The position numbers and the translations under genes are program-made. A model generated the notes under the pieces. That model was not told the origin of the DNA. It searched no databases and worked only from the letters and a program-made list of their open reading frames with translations. Shown in pieces: positions 10,202-18,047 of a DNA stretch of 64,000 nt. Location of the stretch: positions 1,302,001-1,366,000 of the forward strand of contig NZ_WVHL01000003.1 of the NCBI RefSeq assembly GCF_009861525.1. Reading direction: 5' to 3'. Every line of letters starts with the position of its first letter. Position 1 is the first letter of the stretch. Origin of the DNA: Pseudomonas sp. LD120. Its GTDB lineage: Bacteria; Pseudomonadota; Gammaproteobacteria; Pseudomonadales; Pseudomonadaceae.

Positions 10202-10230
10202 CTATTTATCGTATTAATGCGGATAAATAG
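10202..10230. promoter_or_regulatory. Perfect 9-bp palindrome upstream of the GntR gene, candidate operator
   Basis: CTATTTATC at 10202-10210 and GATAAATAG at 10222-10230 form a perfect inverted repeat with 11 bases between. A further half-like AATAAATAG follows at 10232-10240. The block is much more AT-rich than its surroundings and lies immediately upstream of the regulator start at 10195, where a repressor would block transcription. FadR-type operators are often shorter and more tightly spaced, so the binding protein is an inference. Confidence 0.6.
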
Positions 10231-10410
10231 TAATAAATAGAGATGGGCGTGGCGCGTCAACTGCCTGGGGCAACAGGGCGTCGTTTTTGATGTTGAGGCG
10301 GCGTAATCAGATAACTGTGTCGGGTTCACTGGAGCCGGCGGCTGCGTTAGACAGCGCTTTGCCATCACTGTATTTTCGAGCTGGAATTTCTAAAGGATTT
10401 CTTTCTCATC

Positions 10411-13400
10411 ATGACGATGACCGATCACGAGCAGGTGCTGGACTTCTGGCACAGCGTCGAATTCTTCAATGCATACGACCTGGATAAGCCCCTGGACGAT
10501 GCGCGTAAATCACGCAGTGTCGAGCGGCTGACCGAGACCTGGTTGGCCAGTGGGCTCTGGGATAAATACCTGGGGCACCGTCGCGTGCTCTATTGGCTGC
10601 CCTTCGATGTCACTCATGTCACGCGAATGATCGAAGACTATGTCGACAGCCCTTCGATCAGTGAAGTGGCCAAGGTGCGCGATGGCGAGATGGCGGCAAC
10701 CGGCCTTACCTGTTACGCCCAATTGACCCTGGGGCCCACCGGTGAACCCAACTTTGAGAGCCTGAGTGTTTCGGCCTTGCCGTGGGCGCTAGGCCGGTTG
10801 GCCAGCGGCGATATCGGTGCCTTGTGTGCCGTGACTTTCGATGAGAGCGTACGTGAACTCAAACGTGTCCTGGCTGATGAGCAGTCGCAATGGGCAGACA
10901 AGCGCCTGGGTGCGGAACAGTTGCCCCAAGTGCTCAAGCACCTGGAGCAATGGGCCGGATGGGCCCTGCCACAGACCGACCTGGCCTACATGGATATTTG
11001 GCCGATCGCCAAGCCTCGCAACGGTGCGGTTTCGGTTCAGCCTGACGACGTATCAACTGACAGCCCTGAGCCGATGGCGCCTGCTGATGAATTGGTGATC
11101 CTCAACAGCTTCTACGTGCATGACCTTGTCCAGGCCAAACGTCTCTTGAGCAGCGAGCGGCCTGCGCGTGCTTTGCGGACGTATTTGTCGACACTCGACC
11201 CGCAGAAGCTGGACCTGGATAGCGAGTCCGGGCAACAGGCAATAAACCGCACGTTGCGCCCGGAAAATGGCATTGGCGGGCGCTGGCCTGCTGCAAGCCA
11301 GCACGTGCAATCACTGATGCAGCAGTTTGCGCTGAACACCATGGGAGCGATGGACGAGGGTGAGATCCTCGCGGTCAACGGCCCACCGGGCACTGGAAAA
11401 ACCACCTTGCTGCGTGACTTGATCGCCGATTTGGTGGTCGGCAGGGCGGACGCGCTGGCACAACTGGCGGTGGCCAAGGATGGCCTCAGTGATCAGGTGA
11501 TCGATGCGGTTTTCAGCAAGAAGAGTTATCGGATTCCGCTGTTATCTGAAACGCTGACCGGCTTCGAGATGCTCGTGGCCTCTACCAATAACGGCGCCGT
11601 GGAAAATCTGTCCCTGGAGTTGCCTCAGCTCAAGGGCATCGACGCCGCGCGCGTCCAGCACCTGAGTTATTTTCAGGAGGTCGCGACTCACTACGCCGGT
11701 TGTCAGGGCGACAAACCCTGGAAAACCCCAGAGCCAGTCTGGGGCTTGGTCGCGGCGGCACTGGGCAGAAAAAGCAACCGCCGGCGCTTACGCGACATTT
11801 TTGGCAATCGCGCCGCAACGCCTGCGGATAAACCGGGTGACACGTTTATTGCCAAGAGCAAGGTCGACCTCGCCAGTTGGGATAAGGTCGGCGCCATGAC
11901 GTACTGGCATTTCAAGTCCAGCACCCGTCATCGACAGCTCGGTTTCAAGGTTGCCAAGGAGCGCTACCTGAAGGCGCGTAAAATCCATGATGAACAGCGT
12001 CAGCAGCTGCAGGTTCTGTGTGCATTGTATGAGCGCTTGCAGCAGGCGTTTCCCGCGGTCCAGGCGTTATGGCCGGCTGCACCGAGGCTGAGCCCGCAGC
12101 ACCTGGCGTCACTGATCGAGGGCACGCAGCGTCTGCTGGAGCGTCTGGAGGCCAAAAAAAATACCCTGGAACGCAAGCTTGGCCCCGCATGGTGGCGCTG
12201 GCTGGCCCAGTGGTTTCGCAAACCGCTCTATCAGCAATGGGTGTCTGCTGGTGATGATCTGGAGCTTGCGCGCGCTTTCGAGAGTGAACTACGGGACCTG
12301 CCGGGGTTGATCCAGGAATGCGGCGTCTACCTGTGGGACGGTGCGCCTTTGGACAGTCAGGCGAATCAGCAGCACGCCTTCTGGCAGGGGGCTGCTTTCA
12401 ATGAAGCCCGCAGCGACTTGTTCGTTGCCGCGATGACCTTGCACGAAGCGTTCTTTCTTGAAGTCGCGAGCCCTGATCTGGTGTTCGCACTGAGCGCCAT
12501 GCTTGAGCGTCCACCGCTGTTGCCCGCCAGGCGTGCCTTATGGCAGTGGCTGTTTATGTTGACCCCGGTGGTGTCGAGTACTTTCGCCTCGATTCGTGCG
12601 CAGTTTGCCGGCCTTGAAGCTGAAGACCTGGGTTGGCTGATCATCGACGAAGCCGGTCAGGCCCCGCCGCAAGCGGCCGTTGGTGCCATCATGCGCGCCA
12701 AGCGCGTTGTAGTGGTGGGCGACCCCTTGCAGATCGAGCCTGTGGTGACGCAATCGACCCGTCTGCTCGACACCTTGGGCCGGCACTGGCTCGGTGATTC
12801 GCGCTCGCGTTACGCGATCGACAGCCACTCGGTACAAACCTTCGCCGACCGTGGCTATGGACAGGGTGTACGGCATCCTCTGGACGCCGAAAAATTCATC
12901 GGCATTCCGCTGGTCATGCACCGCCGCTGTGACAACCCGATGTTCGAGATTTCCAACCGCATCGCCTACGCCCAGCGCATGCGCCATGCCAAGGATTCCG
13001 GCATCGTTGCCCATCCGTTATTGGGTGCCAGTGCCTGGTGGAGTGTGTCGGGGGAGTCGACGGACGGTACGAAGTACATCGAAGCCCAAGGGCAACGATT
13101 GCTGCGCGAGCTGGCAAAGCTTTACCAGGCGGCTCTGAGGGACGGTGGGGCGCTGCTGCCGCCGGTGTTTGTCATCACCCCGTTCCGCGAGGTCAAGGCG
13201 GGGCTGGTCAGCCTGTTGGGCAATGCTGCGGCCTGGAGACGAGTTCTGGGCGCCGAGGTGCCGCCTCCCGCCAATCTGGCGGGGTGGGTCAGCAGTTGCA
13301 TTGGCACGGTCCACACCTTTCAAGGCAAGGAGGCCGATATCGTTTTCTTTGTGCTGGGGTGTGATTCCACGCGCATGGGGGCGATTGATTGGGCGTGCTC

Positions 13401-13572
13401 CACTCCGAACTTGCTGAACGTCGCTGTCACCCGGGCGAAAAAACACCTTTACATTCTGGGGGACCAGAACCTGTGGGGGGATCGACAGTATTTCGAAGTG
13501 GCCCGGGACCTGTTATCCCGGGCGCAAGTGCAACACCCAGCGAGTGAGGCCATGGCTGCGGCTCCGTCCTGA
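10411..13572 (+). CDS. Large superfamily 1 helicase, UPF1/DNA2-like (AAA_11/AAA_12 type)
   Basis: This 1053-residue protein carries the SF1B helicase motifs: Walker A NGPPGTGKTTLL at about residue 323, motif II LIIDEAGQAPPQ at about 745, motif III VVVGDPLQIEP, MHRRCDNPMF (motif IV region), GTVHTFQGKEADIVF (motif V) at about 965 and NVAVTRAKKHLYILG (motif VI). About 320 N-terminal residues and a 400-residue insert between motifs I and II are not recognised. No nuclease motif was seen. The start is at 10411, with a second in-frame ATG at 10417. It stands alone between the GntR operon and REP repeats, and its lower GC with A-rich runs hints at transfer. DEAG in place of DEAD/DEAH fits the UPF1 group. 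A role in nucleic-acid repair or phage defence is possible but unproven. Confidence 0.8.
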   Translation: MTMTDHEQVLDFWHSVEFFNAYDLDKPLDDARKSRSVERLTETWLASGLWDKYLGHRRVLYWLPFDVTHVTRMIEDYVDSPSISEVAKVRDGEMAATGLTCYAQLTLGPTGEPNFESLSVSALPWALGRLASGDIGALCAVTFDESVRELKRVLADEQSQWADKRLGAEQLPQVLKHLEQWAGWALPQTDLAYMDIWPIAKPRNGAVSVQPDDVSTDSPEPMAPADELVILNSFYVHDLVQAKRLLSSERPARALRTYLSTLDPQKLDLDSESGQQAINRTLRPENGIGGRWPAASQHVQSLMQQFALNTMGAMDEGEILAVNGPPGTGKTTLLRDLIADLVVGRADALAQLAVAKDGLSDQVIDAVFSKKSYRIPLLSETLTGFEMLVASTNNGAVENLSLELPQLKGIDAARVQHLSYFQEVATHYAGCQGDKPWKTPEPVWGLVAAALGRKSNRRRLRDIFGNRAATPADKPGDTFIAKSKVDLASWDKVGAMTYWHFKSSTRHRQLGFKVAKERYLKARKIHDEQRQQLQVLCALYERLQQAFPAVQALWPAAPRLSPQHLASLIEGTQRLLERLEAKKNTLERKLGPAWWRWLAQWFRKPLYQQWVSAGDDLELARAFESELRDLPGLIQECGVYLWDGAPLDSQANQQHAFWQGAAFNEARSDLFVAAMTLHEAFFLEVASPDLVFALSAMLERPPLLPARRALWQWLFMLTPVVSSTFASIRAQFAGLEAEDLGWLIIDEAGQAPPQAAVGAIMRAKRVVVVGDPLQIEPVVTQSTRLLDTLGRHWLGDSRSRYAIDSHSVQTFADRGYGQGVRHPLDAEKFIGIPLVMHRRCDNPMFEISNRIAYAQRMRHAKDSGIVAHPLLGASAWWSVSGESTDGTKYIEAQGQRLLRELAKLYQAALRDGGALLPPVFVITPFREVKAGLVSLLGNAAAWRRVLGAEVPPPANLAGWVSSCIGTVHTFQGKEADIVFFVLGCDSTRMGAIDWACSTPNLLNVAVTRAKKHLYILGDQNLWGDRQYFEVARDLLSRAQVQHPASEAMAAAPS

Positions 13573-13674
13573 CAGGTCATGTCAGCTGATGTCGCGAGAA
13601 TAATCAGTACCTGTGTGCTGTTGCCAAGGGCGAGGCAGTAAACATCCTCGCTCAGCGCTTACTTATGCAAGTAC

Positions 13675-13741
13675 TGGCTTGTCAGCGAAGACGGCTTTTC
13701 TGTACAAGGTTCGCGGACCTTTTTCGCCAGCAAGCCGGCGC
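13675..13741. repeat. Degenerate REPIN
   Basis: GGCTTGTCAGCGAAGACGG near 13677-13695 is mirrored by TTTTTCGCCAGCAAGCCGGC at 13720-13739. It is a diverged REP pair lying between the helicase gene and the following small gene; the remaining 13573-13814 stretch shows nothing else. Confidence 0.75.
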
Positions 13742-13814
13742 GGCGTTTCATCTCAAGTTGTGCGCTTCATCGTGACAGGTATTCAAGCGGATTCAGGGAT
13801 GGGGCAGAACAGCA

Positions 13815-14183
13815 ATGACTAGCATCAGTGATACCTTCGACCAGCTCTGTGCACTGGCCGCTTTGTCCTATGACGAGACGGGCGACACGCGCTTCGAGTC
13901 GCGTTTGCTGGATATCCTGAACCTGGTGAAGTCTTATCCTCAGGCCCGGGATCTGTTTGTAGAGAAATTCAAGATCATGCTGTCTTCTCGCGTTACGCCC
14001 TTGGAGGTTGTGGAGTTCTGCATGCGGGAGCTGCAATGGGAGGAGGTCAAGTGCTTCGCCTTGGCGCTTTACCAGCCCTCCATCAATCCTCGCAGTCATG
14101 CCTTGGCGGGACTTATCAGTGCTTACGAAGAGGTTTGGCCGGACGAAGACCTCTATCGGTACTACTCCAACCGATCGTTGTAG
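13815..14183 (+). CDS. Hypothetical protein, 122 residues
   Basis: A small acidic, helix-rich soluble protein starting MTSISDTFDQLCALAALSYD. No signal peptide, metal motif or enzyme motif is seen. Repeated WE/EE and leucine-rich helices (VVEFCMRELQWEEVKCFAL) are reminiscent of small cytoplasmic regulatory or immunity-type proteins, but I do not recognise the family. Its stop codon TAG is supplied by the first bases of the REPIN that follows (GTAGGAACGGG), so the C-terminus may have been set by REP insertion. It is the only gene between two REPINs and lies downstream of the large helicase in the same direction, about 240 bases away. Confidence 0.65.
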   Translation: MTSISDTFDQLCALAALSYDETGDTRFESRLLDILNLVKSYPQARDLFVEKFKIMLSSRVTPLEVVEFCMRELQWEEVKCFALALYQPSINPRSHALAGLISAYEEVWPDEDLYRYYSNRSL

Positions 14184-14259
14184 GAACGGGCTTGCCAGCG
14201 AAGGCGGACTCAAGGGCAGCGCAAGGCTTGCGGGCCTCTTCGCCAGCAAGCCGGTTGCT
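14178..14259. repeat. REPIN (inverted REP pair)
   Basis: TTGTAGGAACGGGCTTGCCA at the left is mirrored by CGCCAGCAAGCCGGTTGCTA at the right. It overlaps the stop codon of the preceding 122-residue gene and lies 6 bases from the stop codon of the convergent 89-residue gene. Confidence 0.85.
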
Positions 14260-14265
14260 ACTGGT

Positions 14266-14535
14266 TCAAGGGCGCTGCGCTTGCAGCTGACGGCCCAGTA
14301 CATCCAGCACGTCACAGCCATCGCGCAGCGGAATGGCGCAAACCAATGCCAACTCTTGCAGCACCACGGCATCGCCGGGGATGTTGGGGCGGGCGGCGAA
14401 GTTTTCCAGCAGTTGGGTGGCGGCGCGGATGCGATAGGCGGCCGCTTCGTACAGCACGTCGGCAGGGGCCTGGGTATCGATCAGCAGGGAAGGAATGGTG
14501 CAGTCGTGGCCGGTGATCGGCATGTAGCGATTCAT
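14266..14535 (-). CDS. Hypothetical small protein, DUF3077-like
   Basis: An 89-residue protein starting MNRYMPITGHDCTIPSLLID. The pattern of a short N-terminal strand region followed by two helices (APADVLYEAAAYRIRAATQL, ALVCAIPLRD) recalls the small DUF3077-type proteins that are numerous in Pseudomonas, but I am not certain of the match. Its role is unknown. A second in-frame ATG lies at 14523. It is preceded by a long structured leader with its own promoter-like sequence, which suggests post-transcriptional control. Confidence 0.6.
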   Translation of the reverse strand: MNRYMPITGHDCTIPSLLIDTQAPADVLYEAAAYRIRAATQLLENFAARPNIPGDAVVLQELALVCAIPLRDGCDVLDVLGRQLQAQRP

Positions 14536-14801
14536 GAGTCCAACTCCATTCAGGGGTGAGCGCTGTCACTCAATCGTCGCCAAACAAAAGGGTGGCAGCT
14601 GTACGCGGGTTGGCGAGCCGGGAATGGAAGAACCGACAGACCCGAAGGTCTCCCGCGCACAGCCGCCATCAAGCGGTCATGCGAGAACAAAAGCGCTGAC
14701 CAATCTGCCAGCGCTTCGCTTCATTCCATTCACCGGGTCGCCAAACCCGTTCGTCATCAGGACGACCCGGGACTATAGGCATGTACCCCAAAACGGAACA
14801 A
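14536..14801 (-). promoter_or_regulatory. Promoter and long structured 5' leader of the 89-residue gene
   Basis: On the minus strand, TTGTTC (14801-14796) and TATAGT (14777-14772) are spaced by 18 bases and resemble a sigma-70 promoter. The roughly 230-base leader that follows can form several stems: GGGTCG with CGACCC around a GGGTTTGG loop region (about 14728-14770), AAGCGCTG with CAGCGCTT (about 14690-14715), and AGACC-TTCG-GGTCT (about 14640-14654). A further GGCTCGCCAACCCG copy near 14609-14622 resembles the GTTTGGCGACCCG segment in the opposite sense. No gene lies in 14536-14890. It could be a regulatory leader or a small RNA; the family is not recognised. Confidence 0.45.
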
Positions 14802-14890
14802 GGCACTGACAGGACAGGACTTTCTGAGTTTGCTGTAGGACTCAGGAGCGCGAGTGTGGATCAAGCGCGCCACAGGTTCAATGCCAGGCC

Positions 14891-15166
14891 TCAGTCGAAG
14901 CCGATGCTTGAACTGTGGCGGGTTTCGCGGTCGTGCAGCTGGTCGATATTGGTTTCGTAGGTGCACTGGCCGCTGCAACGGTGCTCGTAGCTGATGGCCG
15001 GCGTGAACTGCAATTTGAGTTTCGGTGTGTCGCTCTCTGGCGCCGGGGCCTGGGCGGTGGCCGGCAACGGCGGTTGCGGGTAGCTCAGGTCAAGGCCTGC
15101 GGACTGGGCCGAACAGGTGGCCATCAGTAATAGGGCCGGGAAAAACGCTTTGCAACTGAACATCAT
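14891..15166 (-). CDS. Small secreted/periplasmic protein of unknown function
   Basis: A 91-residue protein beginning MMFSCKAFFPALLLMATCSAQSAG has a typical Sec signal peptide with cleavage after AQSAG or SAG. The mature part has a proline-rich stretch (YPQPPLPATAQAPAPE), a strand region TPKLKLQFTPAISYEHR, a CSGQC cysteine pair and a polar C-terminus. The ATG at 15166 or 15163 may serve as start; both give the same signal peptide. No family was recognised. It lies divergently from the GH63 gene. Confidence 0.65.
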   Translation of the reverse strand: MMFSCKAFFPALLLMATCSAQSAGLDLSYPQPPLPATAQAPAPESDTPKLKLQFTPAISYEHRCSGQCTYETNIDQLHDRETRHSSSIGFD

Positions 15167-15362
15167 CGAATCCGCGTGGCCATAAAAGGGTTGCCGATTA
15201 TAACGAACCAGGGGCGGAAAATTTAGCCGCGCGGGCTCTGGCACAGGCTTTTTGCGCTGTTTTCGCGGCCTCAGGTCTTCGCACCGTGAAACATTTGTCA
15301 TGGGGCAGGGAGACGGGCTGCTCCTACACTGCAAGTCACCTCCATGGTCAAGGACACTTCCC

Positions 15363-17996
15363 ATGCCGGCAAAATCCACCACCAGCATTCTCGATACGGT
15401 TGAAGGCCGGCGCCTGCAAGGCAGCGAGGCCGAGCACTGGCGCCAGTGGGGCCCGTACCTGAGTGAACGGCAGTGGGGCACGGTGCGCGAGGACTACAGC
15501 GCCGATGGCGACGCCTGGAGCTACTTCCCCCACGAACATGCCCGCAGCCGCGCCTACCGCTGGGGCGAGGACGGCCTGGCCGGCTTCTCCGACAAGGCCC
15601 AGCACTGGTGCCTCGGGCTGGCGCTGTGGAATGAACACGACAGCATTCTCAAGGAGCGCCTGTTCGGCCTGAACAATGCCGAGGGCAACCACGGCGAGGA
15701 CGTCAAGGAGCTGTATTTCTACCTCGACGGTGTGCCCAGCCATGCCTATATGCGCATGCTCTACAAGTACCCCCACTCGGCCTTTCCCTATGCCGATCTG
15801 GTGGCGGAAAACGCTCGGCGCGGCCTGCATGATGCCGAGTACGAGATCCTCGATACCGGGGTGTTCGAGGACAACCGCTACTTCGATGTGACGGTGGAAT
15901 ATGCCAAGCACACGGCCGATGACATTTTCATGCTCATCACCGTGCACAACCGTTTCCACCAGCCGGCGCGGCTGCGGGTGCTGCCCCAGGTCTGGGCGCG
16001 CAACACCTGGAGCTGGGGTGGCGACGCGCCGCGACCGAGCCTGCGCCTGGAGGGCGACAGGGTGCTGGCGCGGCACGGGCAACTGCCCGAGCGGCAGATC
16101 ACCGCCTGGGGCGCAGACCCTTGCCAGTGGCTGTTCTGCAACAACGACAGCAACTTCCCCAAGCTGGACGGGCTGGCGGCGCCGGGGCCGTTCAAGGACG
16201 GCATCAACGATTATCTGGTGGGTGGGCAAGCCAGTGCGGTGGCCTACGATGGCGGCACCCGGGTGGCGGCGCATTTCGTCCTGGAGCTGGCGGGCGGCGA
16301 GAGCAAGCGGCTGTTCCTGCGCTTTGCCCCGGCTGGCAGCGAACCGGTCAGCGCCCGCCAGCTGTTCGAGCAGCGGCGGCGCGAGGCCGATGAGTTCTAC
16401 GCGGCGTTGCAGCAGGGCATCGAAAGCGCGGACGCGCGCAATGTGCAGCGTCAGGCCTTGGCTGGGTTGCTGTGGTCCAAGCAACTGTATGACTTCGACG
16501 TCAACCGGTGGCTCGATGGCGACCCCGGCCAACCGGTGCCGCCGACGGAGCGCGCGCATCGGCGCAATAGCCATTGGCGCCATCTGTGCAATTGCGACAT
16601 CGTTTCCATGCCCGATACCTGGGAATACCCCTGGTACGCCTCCTGGGACCTGGGCTTCCAGGCAGTGGCCTTGGCCCTGATTGATCCCGGCTTTGCCAAG
16701 CAGCAACTGTTGTTGCTGGTCAAGGATAGGTTCATGCACCCCAACGGGCAGTTGCCGGCCTACGAGTGGCGCTTCGATGATGCCAACCCGCCGGTGCACG
16801 CCTGGGCCTGCTGGCGGGTCTATCAGCAGGAAAAGGCCCTGACTGGGGTGGGCGACCTGGACTTTCTCGAACGCATTTTCCACAAGCTGCTGCTGAATTT
16901 TTCCTGGTGGGTCAACCGCAAGGACGCCGAGGGCCGCAACCTGTTCCAGGGCGGTTTTCTCGGCCTGGACAATATCGCCCTGTTCGATCGTTCCGCGCCG
17001 TTGCCTGATGGCTTCACCCTGGATCAGGCCGATGGCACGGCCTGGGTCGCGGCCTACGCCCTGGACCTGATGCGCATCGCCCTGGAGCTGGCTCAGCGCA
17101 ATGGTGTGTACGTGGACATTGCGGTGAAGTTCTTCGAGCACTTCTTGTATATCGCCGGGGCCATCAATCGCGTGGATGAAAGCGCCGAGGGGCTGTGGGA
17201 CGAACAAGACCAGTTCTTCTACGACGTGCTGCACCGCCCCGACGGGAAGAACGAACCCCTGCGCCTGCGCTCCATCGTTGGCTTGATGCCGCTGTTCGCG
17301 GTGCAGGTACTGGAGCCGCACGAGCACCAGAACCTGCCGGGGCTGGCCCAGCGCCTGCTGGGCTTCTTGCATCACCGACCGGACCTGGCGAGCCTGGTGT
17401 CGCGTTGGTACGAGCCGGGCAAGGGCAACCGCATGCTCCTGGCGCTGTTGCGCGGCGAGCGCACCAAGGACCTGCTCAAGCGCATGCTCGATGAAAGCGA
17501 GTTCCTCTCGGATTTCGGTATCCGCTCCCTGTCCAAGGCCTTCGAGCAGCCGTTCGCCATGCAGGTGGACGGCAAGCAGCTGTGTGCCCGCTATGAGCCG
17601 GCGGAGTCCGATTCACGGCTGTACGGCGGCAACTCCAACTGGCGCGGACCGCTGTGGATGCCGATCAACTACCTGTTGATCGAATCCCTGCGCGAGTTTC
17701 ATCGCTACTACGACGTCAACTTCTCGGTGGAGTACCCGCGGGGCTCCGGCTATCTGGCGTCCCTGGAGGAAGTGGCCGACGGCTTGAGCCAGCGTCTGAC
17801 GCGGTTGTTCTTGCTGGATGAAGAAGGGCACAGGCCATCCATGAACAGCTACCCGCAGTTGCAGGTGCAAGCCGAGGACCGCGAGCTGGTGCTGTTCCAT
17901 GAGTACTTCCATGGCGAAACCGGGCGTGGGCTGGGGGCGTCCCATCAGACGGGGTGGACGGCGTTGGTGGCGTTGCTGTTGCAGCCACGAGGCTGA
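15363..17996 (+). CDS. Glycoside hydrolase family 63 (mannosyl-oligosaccharide glucosidase-like)
   Basis: The 877-residue cytoplasmic protein resembles bacterial GH63 enzymes: an N-terminal beta-sandwich region with [20 protein letters not shown], followed by an (alpha/alpha)6 barrel with [24 protein letters not shown] and the C-terminal [20 protein letters not shown] and [20 protein letters not shown] motifs that hold acidic catalytic residues. It probably trims glucosyl or mannosyl-glycerate-type alpha-glucosides. The start at 15363 ([10 protein letters not shown]) was preferred to an upstream frame extension to 15252 with non-family residues. It is a single gene closed by a strong hairpin. 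Confidence 0.85.
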   Translation: MPAKSTTSILDTVEGRRLQGSEAEHWRQWGPYLSERQWGTVREDYSADGDAWSYFPHEHARSRAYRWGEDGLAGFSDKAQHWCLGLALWNEHDSILKERLFGLNNAEGNHGEDVKELYFYLDGVPSHAYMRMLYKYPHSAFPYADLVAENARRGLHDAEYEILDTGVFEDNRYFDVTVEYAKHTADDIFMLITVHNRFHQPARLRVLPQVWARNTWSWGGDAPRPSLRLEGDRVLARHGQLPERQITAWGADPCQWLFCNNDSNFPKLDGLAAPGPFKDGINDYLVGGQASAVAYDGGTRVAAHFVLELAGGESKRLFLRFAPAGSEPVSARQLFEQRRREADEFYAALQQGIESADARNVQRQALAGLLWSKQLYDFDVNRWLDGDPGQPVPPTERAHRRNSHWRHLCNCDIVSMPDTWEYPWYASWDLGFQAVALALIDPGFAKQQLLLLVKDRFMHPNGQLPAYEWRFDDANPPVHAWACWRVYQQEKALTGVGDLDFLERIFHKLLLNFSWWVNRKDAEGRNLFQGGFLGLDNIALFDRSAPLPDGFTLDQADGTAWVAAYALDLMRIALELAQRNGVYVDIAVKFFEHFLYIAGAINRVDESAEGLWDEQDQFFYDVLHRPDGKNEPLRLRSIVGLMPLFAVQVLEPHEHQNLPGLAQRLLGFLHHRPDLASLVSRWYEPGKGNRMLLALLRGERTKDLLKRMLDESEFLSDFGIRSLSKAFEQPFAMQVDGKQLCARYEPAESDSRLYGGNSNWRGPLWMPINYLLIESLREFHRYYDVNFSVEYPRGSGYLASLEEVADGLSQRLTRLFLLDEEGHRPSMNSYPQLQVQAEDRELVLFHEYFHGETGRGLGASHQTGWTALVALLLQPRG

Positions 17997-17999
17997 AGG

Positions 18000-18023
18000 C
18001 GTCGCCCGGCGAGCCGGGCGACG
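18000..18023. terminator. GC-rich hairpin after the GH63 gene
   Basis: CGTCGCCCGG (18000-18009) pairs perfectly with CCGGGCGACG (18014-18023) around a CGAG tetraloop, right after the GH63 stop at 17996. The tail GTTGCGG is not a strong U-tract, so termination efficiency is uncertain. It also lies downstream of the convergent HypX-like gene. Confidence 0.6.
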
Positions 18024-18047
18024 GTTGCGGAAGGGGAGACTTTGGCT

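Noticed and set aside
15348..17375. Minus-strand frame of 675 codons opposite the GH63 gene
   Set aside because: It has no domain features and is the mirror of a strongly biased coding strand.
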